DNA of 64,000 bases from positions 2,018,165-2,082,164 of the forward strand of contig JAAGOF010000055.1 of assembly GCA_010645155.1 (NCBI GenBank). The letters run 5' to 3'. A program made the translations under genes and the position numbers. Source of the DNA: Tigriopus japonicus (Eukaryota > Arthropoda > Copepoda > Harpacticoida > Harpacticidae). The notes under the pieces are model-generated. The model made no database searches, was not told the origin of the DNA, and saw only the letters and a list, made by a program, of their open reading frames with translations. Each line of letters begins with the position of its first letter. The stretch's first letter is position 1. Of this stretch, positions 1 through 8,862 are shown one piece after another.

Positions 1-1762
1 CCGGATATCCAAGAAATATTTTTTTGACAACGCCATTATTTGATAGTTTTGTCTTTGTGCACTGATTTTTCAAATTTCTTTTTGGTTAATTTGATTCAGT
101 TGGCCGTGTTTGGAGGCATCATTGACATGTAATTGATGTAACAATAAAATTTTCAATTTGCCTTAATAGATGGCGCAGTTTTTTCGTGTATGGCAATAGT
201 TTTGGTTGTGAATGTCCAATCTCGGTATAAATGCCATTTTGTAGAGATTTTTGTATTTTGGGTTCATTGTGCGTAAGACTTTTGAGCATTGGTCATTTAT
301 TTATTTTCCTAAATTTTGCCCGAAATAATTTTTTCTGACTCAAATATTCGAGAAAGTATTTATTTTTTCCTTGAAACAGCCAAAATATTAAAAAAATCGA
401 GGAAAAACTTAGAAATAAATCTAAAATATTTTATATTTAAAAAAATATTTCCGGGCCCTAATTATTACTTTCAATGAGTCGGATATTGAACCCCTCCTGA
501 TCGGGACCCATTTTCACCACATGCACTTACTTGTGTCTAAAAGCAGTCCTACTAAATTTTACAACATGAACGGCGTACCCGGAGCACCCATGCACCAACA
601 ACGACAACATTTCGGGAAAAACTCAGTTGGAATAAAAAAAATATTCCTTCATTGTTGCGGAGCGTATTTTTTCTTCCTTGGTTGCTTTTTCTTGCTATTT
701 ATTTTGAACCTCTTAATTATTGAATTCTGGAAATTCAGATTAATACACGAAACTTGATCAGTTGTCTTGCTCTTTTCAAAAGGACACTTTCCTTCTTTGT
801 ATTACAACTGAAAGTAGATTCATAATTTTCTTTTCTTTTCTTTTAAATATGCCAGAATTTCATTCTTAAAATAAGAAAGATAAAAAGGTGATACTTGCGG
901 TTGTCTTAAATGTAAAGGTTTGGGCTTTTTGATCAAACAAATTCATCCTTTCTTTCCCTGTCCCCTAAAAATGTTCACTAATTGGATACATGATATTTAC
1001 AATATTTTACATATATTAAGCTTTTACGCTGATTTCAATTTATTTTAAGTTGTGGAATCGATTTATAATTAAAAACTTGTTTGTTTGTTTTTGAATTTTT
1101 TTGCGCTTTTTTTGTTTTTGAAATTTAAGCTTAGGACTGAAATTGGATGTCATTGACACAAGAATAAAAATTCAACATGCCAACTTTGAATAGGTTGATC
1201 GTTGGCAGATTAAGATTAAATAGATCAAAATGCCTGCCTGAAAACAAGACTATTGTCAGGGTTGAAATATTCGGCAAAAAGAGAAATGTAATGTGACAGC
1301 TTCTACGCAATAAATATTCATTTAACCACCTCCTGCCTTTTCTCACAATTAAATGTCACTTAGACTTTCCCCGAAAGAAATTCGCTAATGACGCAACTGA
1401 CAGACTCTCGGTACACAAAACATGCAATGCGGTCTATTGTACAACTTGCCTCAATTGAAGTTACGTACATTGTACACATGTGCGCATCGCAATGCGGGAC
1501 ATCCACTTCGTATTAAGCAAAGAGCCAATTGTGGCCAACGTCAACGTTCAAAACACATTGATTTTCAGGGAAAGTTGTGGCCTTTTCCACGTTTCTGTGG
1601 TGCTAATTGCCCTGAATGACACCTCCGACCTTGAGACCTTGCTACGAGCCGTTGACAGAGATCAAAGAAAAACATCAAGAAAGGGATAAAGGGGAAATCG
1701 GAGCTCGCCCTTTGCTCGCATTGTATTTTTTCTCTTTTCCATGCAAACAAGAGCTTAGACAG
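1..1762. other. AT-rich 3' flank of gene A
   Basis: Contains the 3'UTR of gene A and non-coding flank. I see no coding sequence, RNA gene or clear repeat. Short open frames here have no splice sites or recognisable protein features. Confidence 0.6.
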
Positions 1763-2038
1763 TTAGGGCTCTAGATTTTCTCTGATCCAATTGATGTACT
1801 CGGAAACCCTGGTGTAGATGCCAGGTGTCCTACTTTGGCAGATCTTATCGCCTCGGGAGACAATCCCAATTTGGAGCATTCGCTGGTCTGGACTGATCAT
1901 TACCAATGGTCCCCCACTATCTCCAAAACAGGCGTCTTTGTTGAGGATTCCGGCACAGATCTCGTTGGCGTCGGGTTTTTGGCATGCCACGATCGGGAAA
2001 TTGACCTTACGAAGTACGGGAGTGGGAGCTCCTCCGTT
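1763..2038 (-). CDS. Gene A exon 6: trypsin domain with catalytic Ser, C-terminus
   Basis: Encodes the last 91 aa: the [18 protein letters not shown] segment with Ser569, Asp at position 189 and Gly at position 226 (TPGIYTRV), then the usual terminal helix WIRENLEP and a stop. The acceptor is TTCCAG at 2044-2039. No close canonical poly(A) signal follows; the first TTTATT (minus-strand AATAAA) seen downstream is at 1039-1044. Confidence 0.9.
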   Translation of the reverse strand, partial: NGGAPTPVLRKVNFPIVACQKPDANEICAGILNKDACFGDSGGPLVMISPDQRMLQIGIVSRGDKICQSRTPGIYTRVSEYINWIRENLEP

Positions 2039-5000
2039 CTGGAACACAAGGAACGTGCCTCAATGTGAGAGGAAAAAGTTCCGTAATGTTACATCGTGGT
2101 GGAACGCTCAATCAGGGTGCCATTCAGATTTCGTTGCTTCCTGAATTAATGGAGTACCTGATTGTCAGTGGAAGATGTGGGTGATGTTCGACCCCAGCCC
2201 ACCAAAGTGCTCTGTTTTTGCAGAAGGCCTTCTTGTAAGTTTTGAACTCGCATAAAGTTAGCGGTGGAAACGGGATCCAATGGCAGACAAACTAACTGAG
2301 CCGTTTGGGAGAGTCTCGCAGGTCGGGAAAGTCGGAGGAGGCCTATATCATTATATCCATTTCGTCGAGAAGCGTATTGCGGATGAGAAATAACTTTCTC
2401 GATGGGGATCTGATCAGGCGAATAAAGAAAGGGGGAAAAGGAAGAAGAAGAAGATGAAGCGAATGAAAGGAAAACCAAGACTTGCCTGATGGGAATTCGT
2501 GGGCCATTATGCATCTACTCATCCAGCCCACCCACCCACCAGTCAATCCATCGATAATTGCTCGTTCACGTGAAAGAGATACCTGATTTGAGGAAAGTTA
2601 AAAGTCGGCAGTTACCCTTTGAGGGAAGGCTGCGCAGTCGCTTCCATCTGTGCAATCACATCGCTCCCTTAAATCATGATCTCCAATGAGAACCTCCACT
2701 GGTTCGACTCGTCTCAGGCAATGGGCAGCAGTCAGAACATAGCGGGTGTTGATCAATGAGCCTCCACAGCTATACTTCCGTTGGGTTCGGCTGTATCCCA
2801 ACAACACGGGAAATGGAAATTCACCGAGCTAGAGTATAAGTTATGGGTTTTTTGCGATGCTTCTCAGATCGACTTTTCAAACTTTACTAAAAGGTTTTCA
2901 ATGAGAAGAAGACCCAACCTGAGTTATATCTCCGCCCACAATTCTTCCAACCTCAGCAGAATCTCCGCAGTCCTCTAAATTGGGCAGAAATGTGCCAGAT
3001 GTAGGTAGGTTGATCTCGTTGATGGGCTTGCCATCGCAACTCTGAAGAGAAGTCGGATTGTCTCGACATGAACAATAGCCCCAATTCCCGGTGATGTGAG
3101 TTCCGGTGGAATCGACGAGTGTGGAACACCAAGGTTTGTTGTCAGGATCAGAAATCGTCGTGCAATTGCCGAAGGACACGCCATTGAAGATGAAAGGAAA
3201 CACACAGATTTGATTTGGCCGGGGTCCCGAGCTCTATAAATCGTGCCAAAAGTCAAACGAAGAATGAGTTGGTTTTGGATCATCACAAGCGGAAATTGTC
3301 ATTACCGTGGTACAATAGGAGTCAAGGACTTGTGTGTCAAAGTCGTCTCCCACGTAGTCGTAGCCATCACCGGTGTAATCATCAGTCTCCTTGTCATCAA
3401 TCTCAAAGTCGTCGAAACTGTCGTCGGTGCTGCCGTAGTCGTCTGTCACCCTGGAATAAAAGATATCCTCGAATGTTCCATCATCGTCGGCACCTTCGCC
3501 ACCTTCGCCAGTGTAATAATCAATGCCAAGTGGAGCTGCTCGCTCCACTGGCGTTGCTGGCACTGGCTTAGATATTTGTTTGGGGCACAGGCGTGGATCA
3601 CAAACCCCCCAGGAGCCTTGGATATGAATATTTGCCTCATTCACTTCGGTGGAACACCAAGTTTTTGATCCCGATGCCTCGTTCACACATGTGTTATAGA
3701 TTTTTCCTTTATATTGGAAAGGGAACATACACGGCCGTTTGGGTTGTGGACCAGCTATCTAATGGAAGGAAGGATTTAATAAACATTTTGCATGAAACAC
3801 TGAAAAGCTCAAAAGTGAATTGATGTAAACAAGGAAGATATATTTTTAGCATGACACAGAATACGAACAGTGAGTTCATTCAAACAACCTGTTGGGTCTC
3901 TTAATTAAAGTTTTATTCTAATTTGGTCGATAGATTAATTCTTTAACTTATTCAGTATTGCTTCAAAACACATTCTGAAATCCCCTGTTTCATGAAAAAA
4001 CAACAAAATATAAACGCCCCCAAAACCACACCGGAATGGCAATTAATCCGGGTGTTGAACAATTTTCGCGCACTAGAAAGAGAACCCCCTCATTTTTTAC
4101 GAATGCCCGGAATCGACTTCTCGTGCAAAATACAAATTCAACTACCAAAGACAAAATTCGCTACGTTTATTGGCAAGATATATTATTGCTTTAATTGGTA
4201 CTAATGGGCATTTTTACTCTCTTTTTTCTTCCAAATATTCAATATCACGGTCCTGTTTTCTTGTCTTTACCCAAAATCATCAATTCTGATGTTGGATGGC
4301 TGATCACTAAACAATAAACAATTAACGTACTGGAGTATTTTTGCCATTTTGTATGTTAGATTAAACTTGAAAAGATGTTTCTTTAAAAAATTCAGACGCC
4401 CAACATCGGTGCTTTGCGGTTAGGTCTATTGACTAAGCCAAAGTAACCTTTTGCGGGAATTATGGCATTCACTTCAGAATAAAAATCACCGAAAAGAGGC
4501 AAAAATAAACTTTAAAAAAATGGATAAATCGCCTCCTTTGATCAATGTTACGCTAGATTTATAGAATGTTTACAAGGCTATTTGAAGACACATTAGTCGG
4601 ATTTTATTCAACAAAATTGTCATTTTCACGAGACGAAAATTTAACTCTCCATTTTATTACATAGAAAATGCAAACTTCGGGCCGATTTTTATCAATAAAA
4701 CTTCCTCTCAAGGTTTAAAACTTTTTATCAAAATTGTCTTCCTCATACTTTTGTCACGGCTCATATTCATTCTCGTAGAGCCTCAGAACTAATTTTCAGA
4801 AACAACAAACTTTGTCCTCTTAGTATCGTTGTTTCCGCAAAAAAGTACCACATGCAATATCCTAGTAATTTCCTTCAGACAAAATTTAGCCTAAGGCCTT
4901 TTGGTGCAATTACTTGACTTTTGTAGCTTAATTTGTTTTTGTGTTTGAGTACGTAAAGTACATTTAGCTCAATATGACACGGTTATGACACCATAAAACA

Positions 5001-5392
5001 GAATGAGTAACTGTTTGGTTTACGATCCATGCATTACGTACCGTAATACACTGTTGCTTTTGGTTGCTTGTTTTAAAAGAGGTGAAAGAACAGGCTCGCA
5101 AGTCACAATGACCCCAATGGCCAGATCCACTGACGTGGACGTTTTCTTTATCCACTTGAGTGGAACACCAAGGCTTTCCACTCACATCGCCTTCGTCAGT
5201 GCACGAGTCGAAGGTTTTGCCCTTGTAGCGAAATGGAAATTGACACCGTTCTGGCCTTGAAGTACCATCCTGGGTAGGTAAAGTGACACAGAACTCCGAA
5301 AACACGCAATCACAGGCTACCAACAACACTAACAACAACAACAGGAAACGAGCCCAAAGCCCAAGGTCGACCCAGCTACTTTTAGATGCCAT
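1763..5392 (-). CDS. Secreted serine protease with three fibronectin type II domains (gene A)
   Basis: Six exons join in frame (5392-5042, 3758-3306, 3233-2919, 2828-2616, 2409-2158, 2038-1763), all with GT/AG phase-0 introns, giving 619 aa. Order: signal peptide (about 1-32), FN2 #1 (about 35-96), FN2 #2 (about 115-170), acidic linker (about 196-264), FN2 #3 (about 266-322), linker ending in the LPNLEDCG motif, and a trypsin domain after Arg365|IVGG. The catalytic triad is His409, Asp465 and Ser569. Asp563 sits at chymotrypsin position 189, which predicts cleavage after Arg or Lys. The extra cysteine loop after the catalytic His is typical of CLIP proteases. Expected role: an extracellular zymogen of a proteolytic cascade, with FN2 modules binding matrix or another ligand (inference). 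The start is the ATG at 5392; an in-frame stop lies shortly upstream. The substrate is unknown. Confidence 0.9.
2158..2409 (-). CDS. Gene A exon 5: trypsin domain with catalytic Asp
   Basis: Encodes 84 aa beginning [10 protein letters not shown], with catalytic Asp465 in NDIGLLRL, then LVCLPLD and the GWG motif. It ends in the autolysis loop (STDNQ) at a GTACTC donor. The acceptor is CTGATCAG at 2417-2410; reading upstream of it would add a serine-rich stretch that does not fit the fold. Confidence 0.86.
2616..2828 (-). CDS. Gene A exon 4: trypsin domain with catalytic His
   Basis: Encodes 71 aa including CGGSLIN and LTAAHC with catalytic His409, then the GDHDL calcium-loop region and an extra cysteine pair (CDCTDGSDC) of the kind found in easter and prophenoloxidase-activating proteases. 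It ends in PQR at a GTAACT donor. Confidence 0.88.
2919..3233 (-). CDS. Gene A exon 3: FN2 #3 and activation site
   Basis: Encodes 105 aa: FN2 #3 ([19 protein letters not shown]), a linker containing [15 protein letters not shown], and the activation cleavage site R|IVGGD. The cysteine in the LEDCG motif normally tethers the pro-region to the catalytic domain in CLIP-type proteases. The acceptor TATAG at 3235-3234 ends an intron of only 72 bases. Confidence 0.88.
3306..3758 (-). CDS. Gene A exon 2: FN2 #2 and acidic Tyr/Asp linker
   Basis: Encodes 151 aa. The first part completes FN2 #2 ([10 protein letters not shown], then WCSTEV and WGVCD). The second part is a low-complexity linker of about 70 residues dominated by Asp, Glu, Gly and Tyr, with repeated DDY and DDF patterns. 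The exon ends just inside FN2 #3 after the residues CTT. The tyrosines in acidic context are plausible tyrosine-sulfation sites (inference). Confidence 0.88.
3759..5041 (-). other. Intron 1 of gene A
   Basis: An AT-rich 1.28-kb intron bounded by GTACGT and a TTAG acceptor. I see no coding sequence, repeat or RNA gene in it. It is much longer than the other introns of this gene, which range from 72 to 206 bases. Confidence 0.85.
5042..5392 (-). CDS. Gene A exon 1: signal peptide, FN2 #1, first residues of FN2 #2
   Basis: Encodes 117 aa: a hydrophobic leader rich in Leu at residues 13-32, then a full FN2 domain with its four cysteines and the [10 protein letters not shown] and WCST motifs. It ends two residues after the first cysteine of FN2 #2 at a donor reading GTACGT. 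Upstream of the ATG the flank contains a short open frame (ATG near 5438) that stops before the start. A possible GTAAAT donor and CACAG acceptor would remove it as a 5'UTR mini-intron; that is speculative. Confidence 0.88.
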
Positions 5393-5768
5393 TAAGACTG
5401 TGCTCAAGGGTCCTCGGAGTTACGTTCGAAATGGTAATGCATGGCTGAATCGCTAATTATTTACCTCGGAGATTGGTGAGTGGAATCAGGTTTGATTTTT
5501 CTCATCTCGACTTGCCAATTCGAGTTGTAGGGGAATATCTGGTTCTGGTTATGAAACGAAACGACGTGAGACAAGATAATCCAATAGTAACTAAGATGTC
5601 AACGTCAATGAAAATTATGACTTGAGTTCACTGAAGTGCAGACAAAATTAAAGATGAACCAGTCACAAGTGGCTATTTTCAAAAAAGTCGAGTTGAACTT
5701 TTATTGACATGAGCATTTTTACAGCCCATGTTTGTTTTATTATTTAAGCCATTTCGGACACGCATTTT
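5393..5768 (-). other. Intergenic spacer between the two FN2 proteases
   Basis: Only 376 bases separate the stop of the upstream protease from the start of gene A. The spacer must hold the 3' end of one and the promoter and 5'UTR of the other. I see no convincing TATA box. This close head-to-tail spacing supports tandem duplication. Confidence 0.75.
5736..5741 (-). terminator. Poly(A) signal of gene B
   Basis: TTTATT on the plus strand reads AATAAA on the minus strand, 28 bases beyond the gene B stop. It would give a very short 3'UTR and end the transcript before the start of gene A. Confidence 0.65.
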
Positions 5769-6065
5769 CTAAGGCCTTAGATTTTCTCGAATCCATTCCA
5801 TGTACCGAGACACACGGGTGTAAACGCTCGGCTTTCTCTCCGCACATCGCCTTGCTCCATATGAGACCACACCTATTTGGAACATGGTTCCATCGGAGCC
5901 TCTGACCACTAATGGACCACCACTGTCTCCAAAGCATGATCCCTTGCCATTTCGACCGGCGCAAATGTGATCACTTTGACGATAACTAAACCAGAGGGAT
6001 TGACATTCGCGAGTTGATATTATGGGATGAGTGACCTCCTGGATAGATTTGCCCAAATATTCGGT
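5769..6065 (-). CDS. Gene B exon 3: catalytic Ser and C-terminus
   Basis: Encodes 98 aa: TEYLGKSIQEV, the [18 protein letters not shown] segment, SYGARRCAERKPSVYTRV and the terminal WIRENLRP. The acceptor is TTCATAG at 6072-6066. Confidence 0.92.
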   Translation of the reverse strand, partial: TEYLGKSIQEVTHPIISTRECQSLWFSYRQSDHICAGRNGKGSCFGDSGGPLVVRGSDGTMFQIGVVSYGARRCAERKPSVYTRVSRYMEWIRENLRP

Positions 6066-7635
6066 CTATGAACAGAGTTGTCAATAACATTCGTTAGCTT
6101 CTGCATTTATCTATATGCTCTCTATAAACACGGACAACTTACGATCCCATCGTCGTCTTCCTCCGTCAACCCATCACCCTGATCATAGTGGTTAATCAAA
6201 TCGTATTGGTTTTCAAGGCCATCGGCTTCATCATAGAAAGAGGAATAAGCTATTGCTTCCTCTGAATCACTCTCCTCATTGTTTTGTTCGTAGACATATT
6301 GGTAATCATCGGTGTCTCCCGGGGTCTCTGAGGGATCTCCTCTGTTTCTTGTGGCTCCCCAACCCACCACAGTTCCATCTCGGCCTTCCAGACCTCCCAC
6401 GATATCTGAGGTGCCCAGGATCGAGGCCATTCTCTGCGAGTCGTGAGGTAGGCAAATGAGTTGCACTTGAGCCGAGAGCCTAACCGGTTCACGCAGTCGT
6501 ACCAGAGCAATATCATCCTTCCCGGTTTTGTAGCCAGGATGAGGAATAACTCTGTCCACCGGAATTCTCTGAGGCTTGGAATTGCATCTTCGTTGCCCAC
6601 CAGACCCGAGACATTCACAGTCTTGGCCCAAGGTGTGCTCACCCACAGTGATAATCGTGGGAGGTCGGCCTTTAACGCAGTGGGCCGCCGTGAGCACATA
6701 CATCCGATTAATCAAAGACCCTCCACAGAAGATAGGCGAAGATTGTCGGCCCAACATCACGGGGAACGTATATTTCCCAATGGGTGGAGTGGAACCCCCA
6801 ATTACTTTGAATGAATCGAAGCCATTAGATTTACCGCAATTGTCATAATCGGGTAGAAATGTCCCACTGGCGGGCAGGTCGATTTCAGGCGATTGCACGC
6901 ATTCGTCCGCTTGATCTTGACCGCAATCCCCAATACAATGACCCCACCGTCCCACAATATGCCGACCTTGGTCGTCTACTTCAAAAGAGCACCAAAGCTT
7001 CCCGTCTGGATCATTATCCGTAATGCATTGGCCGTGAGAAACTCCGTTGTATTTGAAGGGAAACGCACAGACCCGTGTGGTTCCATCTTGCTCAATCTGA
7101 AATCATTACGAAGTAATAACGCATTGCTCTCAACAATGGGTATTTTGATCGTATCAGAGTGTCCCAGACTGGTGCATAGACCCATTCTTTACAGTGGAAT
7201 GGCTCTTCTGTTGCATATAATGTATATTATCTCAAGGGGATAAACGGAGAGATCCTCTTTGGACTAACTCACAGCTTGACATTCAGACAGGGGAGTGCCG
7301 CCGCTCGTTTCATCGAACAATTGAATCGTGCCATCCTTATCGGCTAAATCAGGATTTGGGTCTCTGGGTTTTGTGTTGCACAATCCAGGGTCACAGTGCC
7401 CCCAACGTGCACCGCCAGTTTGGTGATTGCCTTCAAGGTCTACTTCAACCGAGCACCACTCTCGATTTTCCGAATCACCTTGGCTCGTGCAGGAAAAGAA
7501 AGTGTCACCTTCGAACTTGAATGGGAACACACACTGTTCGGGAAAGGGCGTTCCATTAAGGGTGGGGACGGTAGAACAGGATTGGCAAATTCCCACAATA
7601 GAGGCACAAATGAGGAGCAGTGTTATCGTAATCAT
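5769..7635 (-). CDS. Secreted serine protease with two fibronectin type II domains and acidic loop insert (gene B)
   Basis: Three exons (7635-7273, 7096-6143, 6065-5769), all phase 0, give 537 aa. Order: signal peptide (about 1-19), FN2 #1 (about 20-81), FN2 #2 (about 119-174), linker with LPASGTFLPDYDNCG, activation site Lys218|VIGG, and trypsin domain with His260, Asp316 and Ser487. Gly481 occupies position 189 and Ser519 position 226, so the S1 pocket lacks the trypsin Asp and specificity is unlikely to be trypsin-like. Residues about 375-439 are an insert in the autolysis loop with 23 Asp/Glu, seven Tyr and no Lys or Arg. It is a tandem paralogue of gene A, with two intron positions shared and fewer introns overall. 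Likely an extracellular zymogen; ligand and substrate are unknown. Confidence 0.92.
6143..7096 (-). CDS. Gene B exon 2: FN2 #2, activation site, most of the trypsin domain, acidic insert
   Basis: Encodes 318 aa. The acceptor TTTCAG (7102-7097) opens FN2 #2 (CAFPFKYNGV, WCSFEV, RWGHC). Then come the LPDYDNCG linker, KVIGG, LTAAHC, DDIALVRL and GWGATR, and finally the acidic insert. It ends at a perfect GTAAGT donor after DDDGI. The introns that split this region in gene A (between activation site and His, and between His and Asp) are absent. Confidence 0.92.
7273..7635 (-). CDS. Gene B exon 1: signal peptide and FN2 #1
   Basis: Encodes 121 aa starting at the ATG at 7635: leader MITITLLLICASIVGICQS, then FN2 #1 with CVFPFKFEGD, WCSVEV and RWGHCD. 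It ends at ECQA, two residues after the first cysteine of FN2 #2, at a GTGAGT donor. The equivalent position is used in gene A. Confidence 0.92.
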
Positions 7636-8568
7636 GTTGTCTTCAAACCTTCCCGCTCAAGAAGGACTAGTTTGCAGTTTAATCTCGGAATTCCCATTGA
7701 GTTGAATGTCTCTTTTGAGGGTCTCCCGCCAACTTCTCATCTAGCACTTCCAGTGGGACTTTTTAAATGGGAATTTGGGCAAACGTATTTCGTAAACGTA
7801 TAAAACGATTTCAACGTCAAACCGTGTTTTTTGTTGAGGAATCGGGAACCCTTCAATAGCATCAAAGTTCGAGTATGCCACTTCACATTGAGGCATTTCA
7901 ACTTAACGAGTAAGCGTCGAGCAATTAAGCATCTTGTTAACCACCAAAATTCATTCCAAACGAGTTACATCCCATTTTTTGTGCCTGAATGCACTAAGGG
8001 ATTCGCTTTGTTACGAAGCGGTAATTCCCAACATTTTGCCTCCTCGTTACCTGTTTTACATGGTGCACGATATGAAATGATTAGTGCTGAAAACGAGGAG
8101 TTGGGGCTGTTAACAACTCTCCGTCTGAATTCTTCGTAACCCCATCTTCACTTCAATGATCCTTGAAACTTTCTTGAATGAAAGAGATCTCATTTGGGGT
8201 TCAAATGGAATTGAATACGAAAGGCGAATTGGACTGGTTTCGTTCTTCCACAGTGAACGTGTTCAATGCATTCAGTGGTCGTTTTCGTTGGATTTTGTCT
8301 GCTTCTTTATCTGATCTTAAGAGGTCTCAGAAGGATCATATTTATGCCTTCTAACCATAGACCACGGAACTTGGCTACTTGACGCCAGCAAGTCCAGACT
8401 GATTCAACTTCCTACATTTTTGAGACTACTGTATTCTGCCCAGTTAGGAAAATGAGGGATCTTGAAGAATATTTTGACCTTTTGAGAGAATCCGCGTTTG
8501 TTAATGTCTAAGAAAAGTGGAGCCCTTTTTCCTAGAAGCATAAAAACTAAGTATCGAATGATTACTCT

Positions 8569-8593
8569 CTTAAATGAACCGAGTTCATTTAAG
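8569..8593. repeat. 11-bp inverted repeat with 3-base spacer
   Basis: CTTAAATGAAC, spacer CGA, then GTTCATTTAAG: a perfect small hairpin in non-coding DNA. Confidence 0.8.
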
Positions 8594-8838
8594 TGATATT
8601 AATTAATCTGTAGTTTTGACACGCTTAAAAATTCTTGTTTCAGTTATTTTGTTCTTTCCCATAAACTCAAATGTATTGTTGGAATATGTGATGTCTCTTC
8701 TTGACAGAAAAAGCTTTCAGAACGATGACAGAAAAGACAAAAGAGTGCGCTATAATTTTCTATATGCTGTATCAATGCAACTTCCTGTCACTAGCTTGGT
8801 TTACGGTTCAATTCCCTCCCCAATCTCATCGTAAGAAG

Positions 8839-8862
8839 TAAAGGCTTAATATTAAGCCTTTA
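8839..8862. repeat. 24-bp perfect palindrome
   Basis: Two 12-base halves, TAAAGGCTTAAT and its reverse complement, abut with no spacer. It lies in non-coding DNA with no associated gene. Confidence 0.85.

Noticed and set aside
3243..3668. Plus-strand 141-codon frame over gene A exon 2
   Set aside because: It is the complement of the acidic linker and FN2 exon; the minus strand has domain motifs and consistent splice sites.
6250..6699. Minus-strand 149-codon frame
   Set aside because: It is an out-of-frame shadow of gene B exon 2.
8740..8820. tRNA-like B box (GGTTCAATTCC) at about 8803
   Set aside because: No matching A box, cloverleaf or tail could be found.
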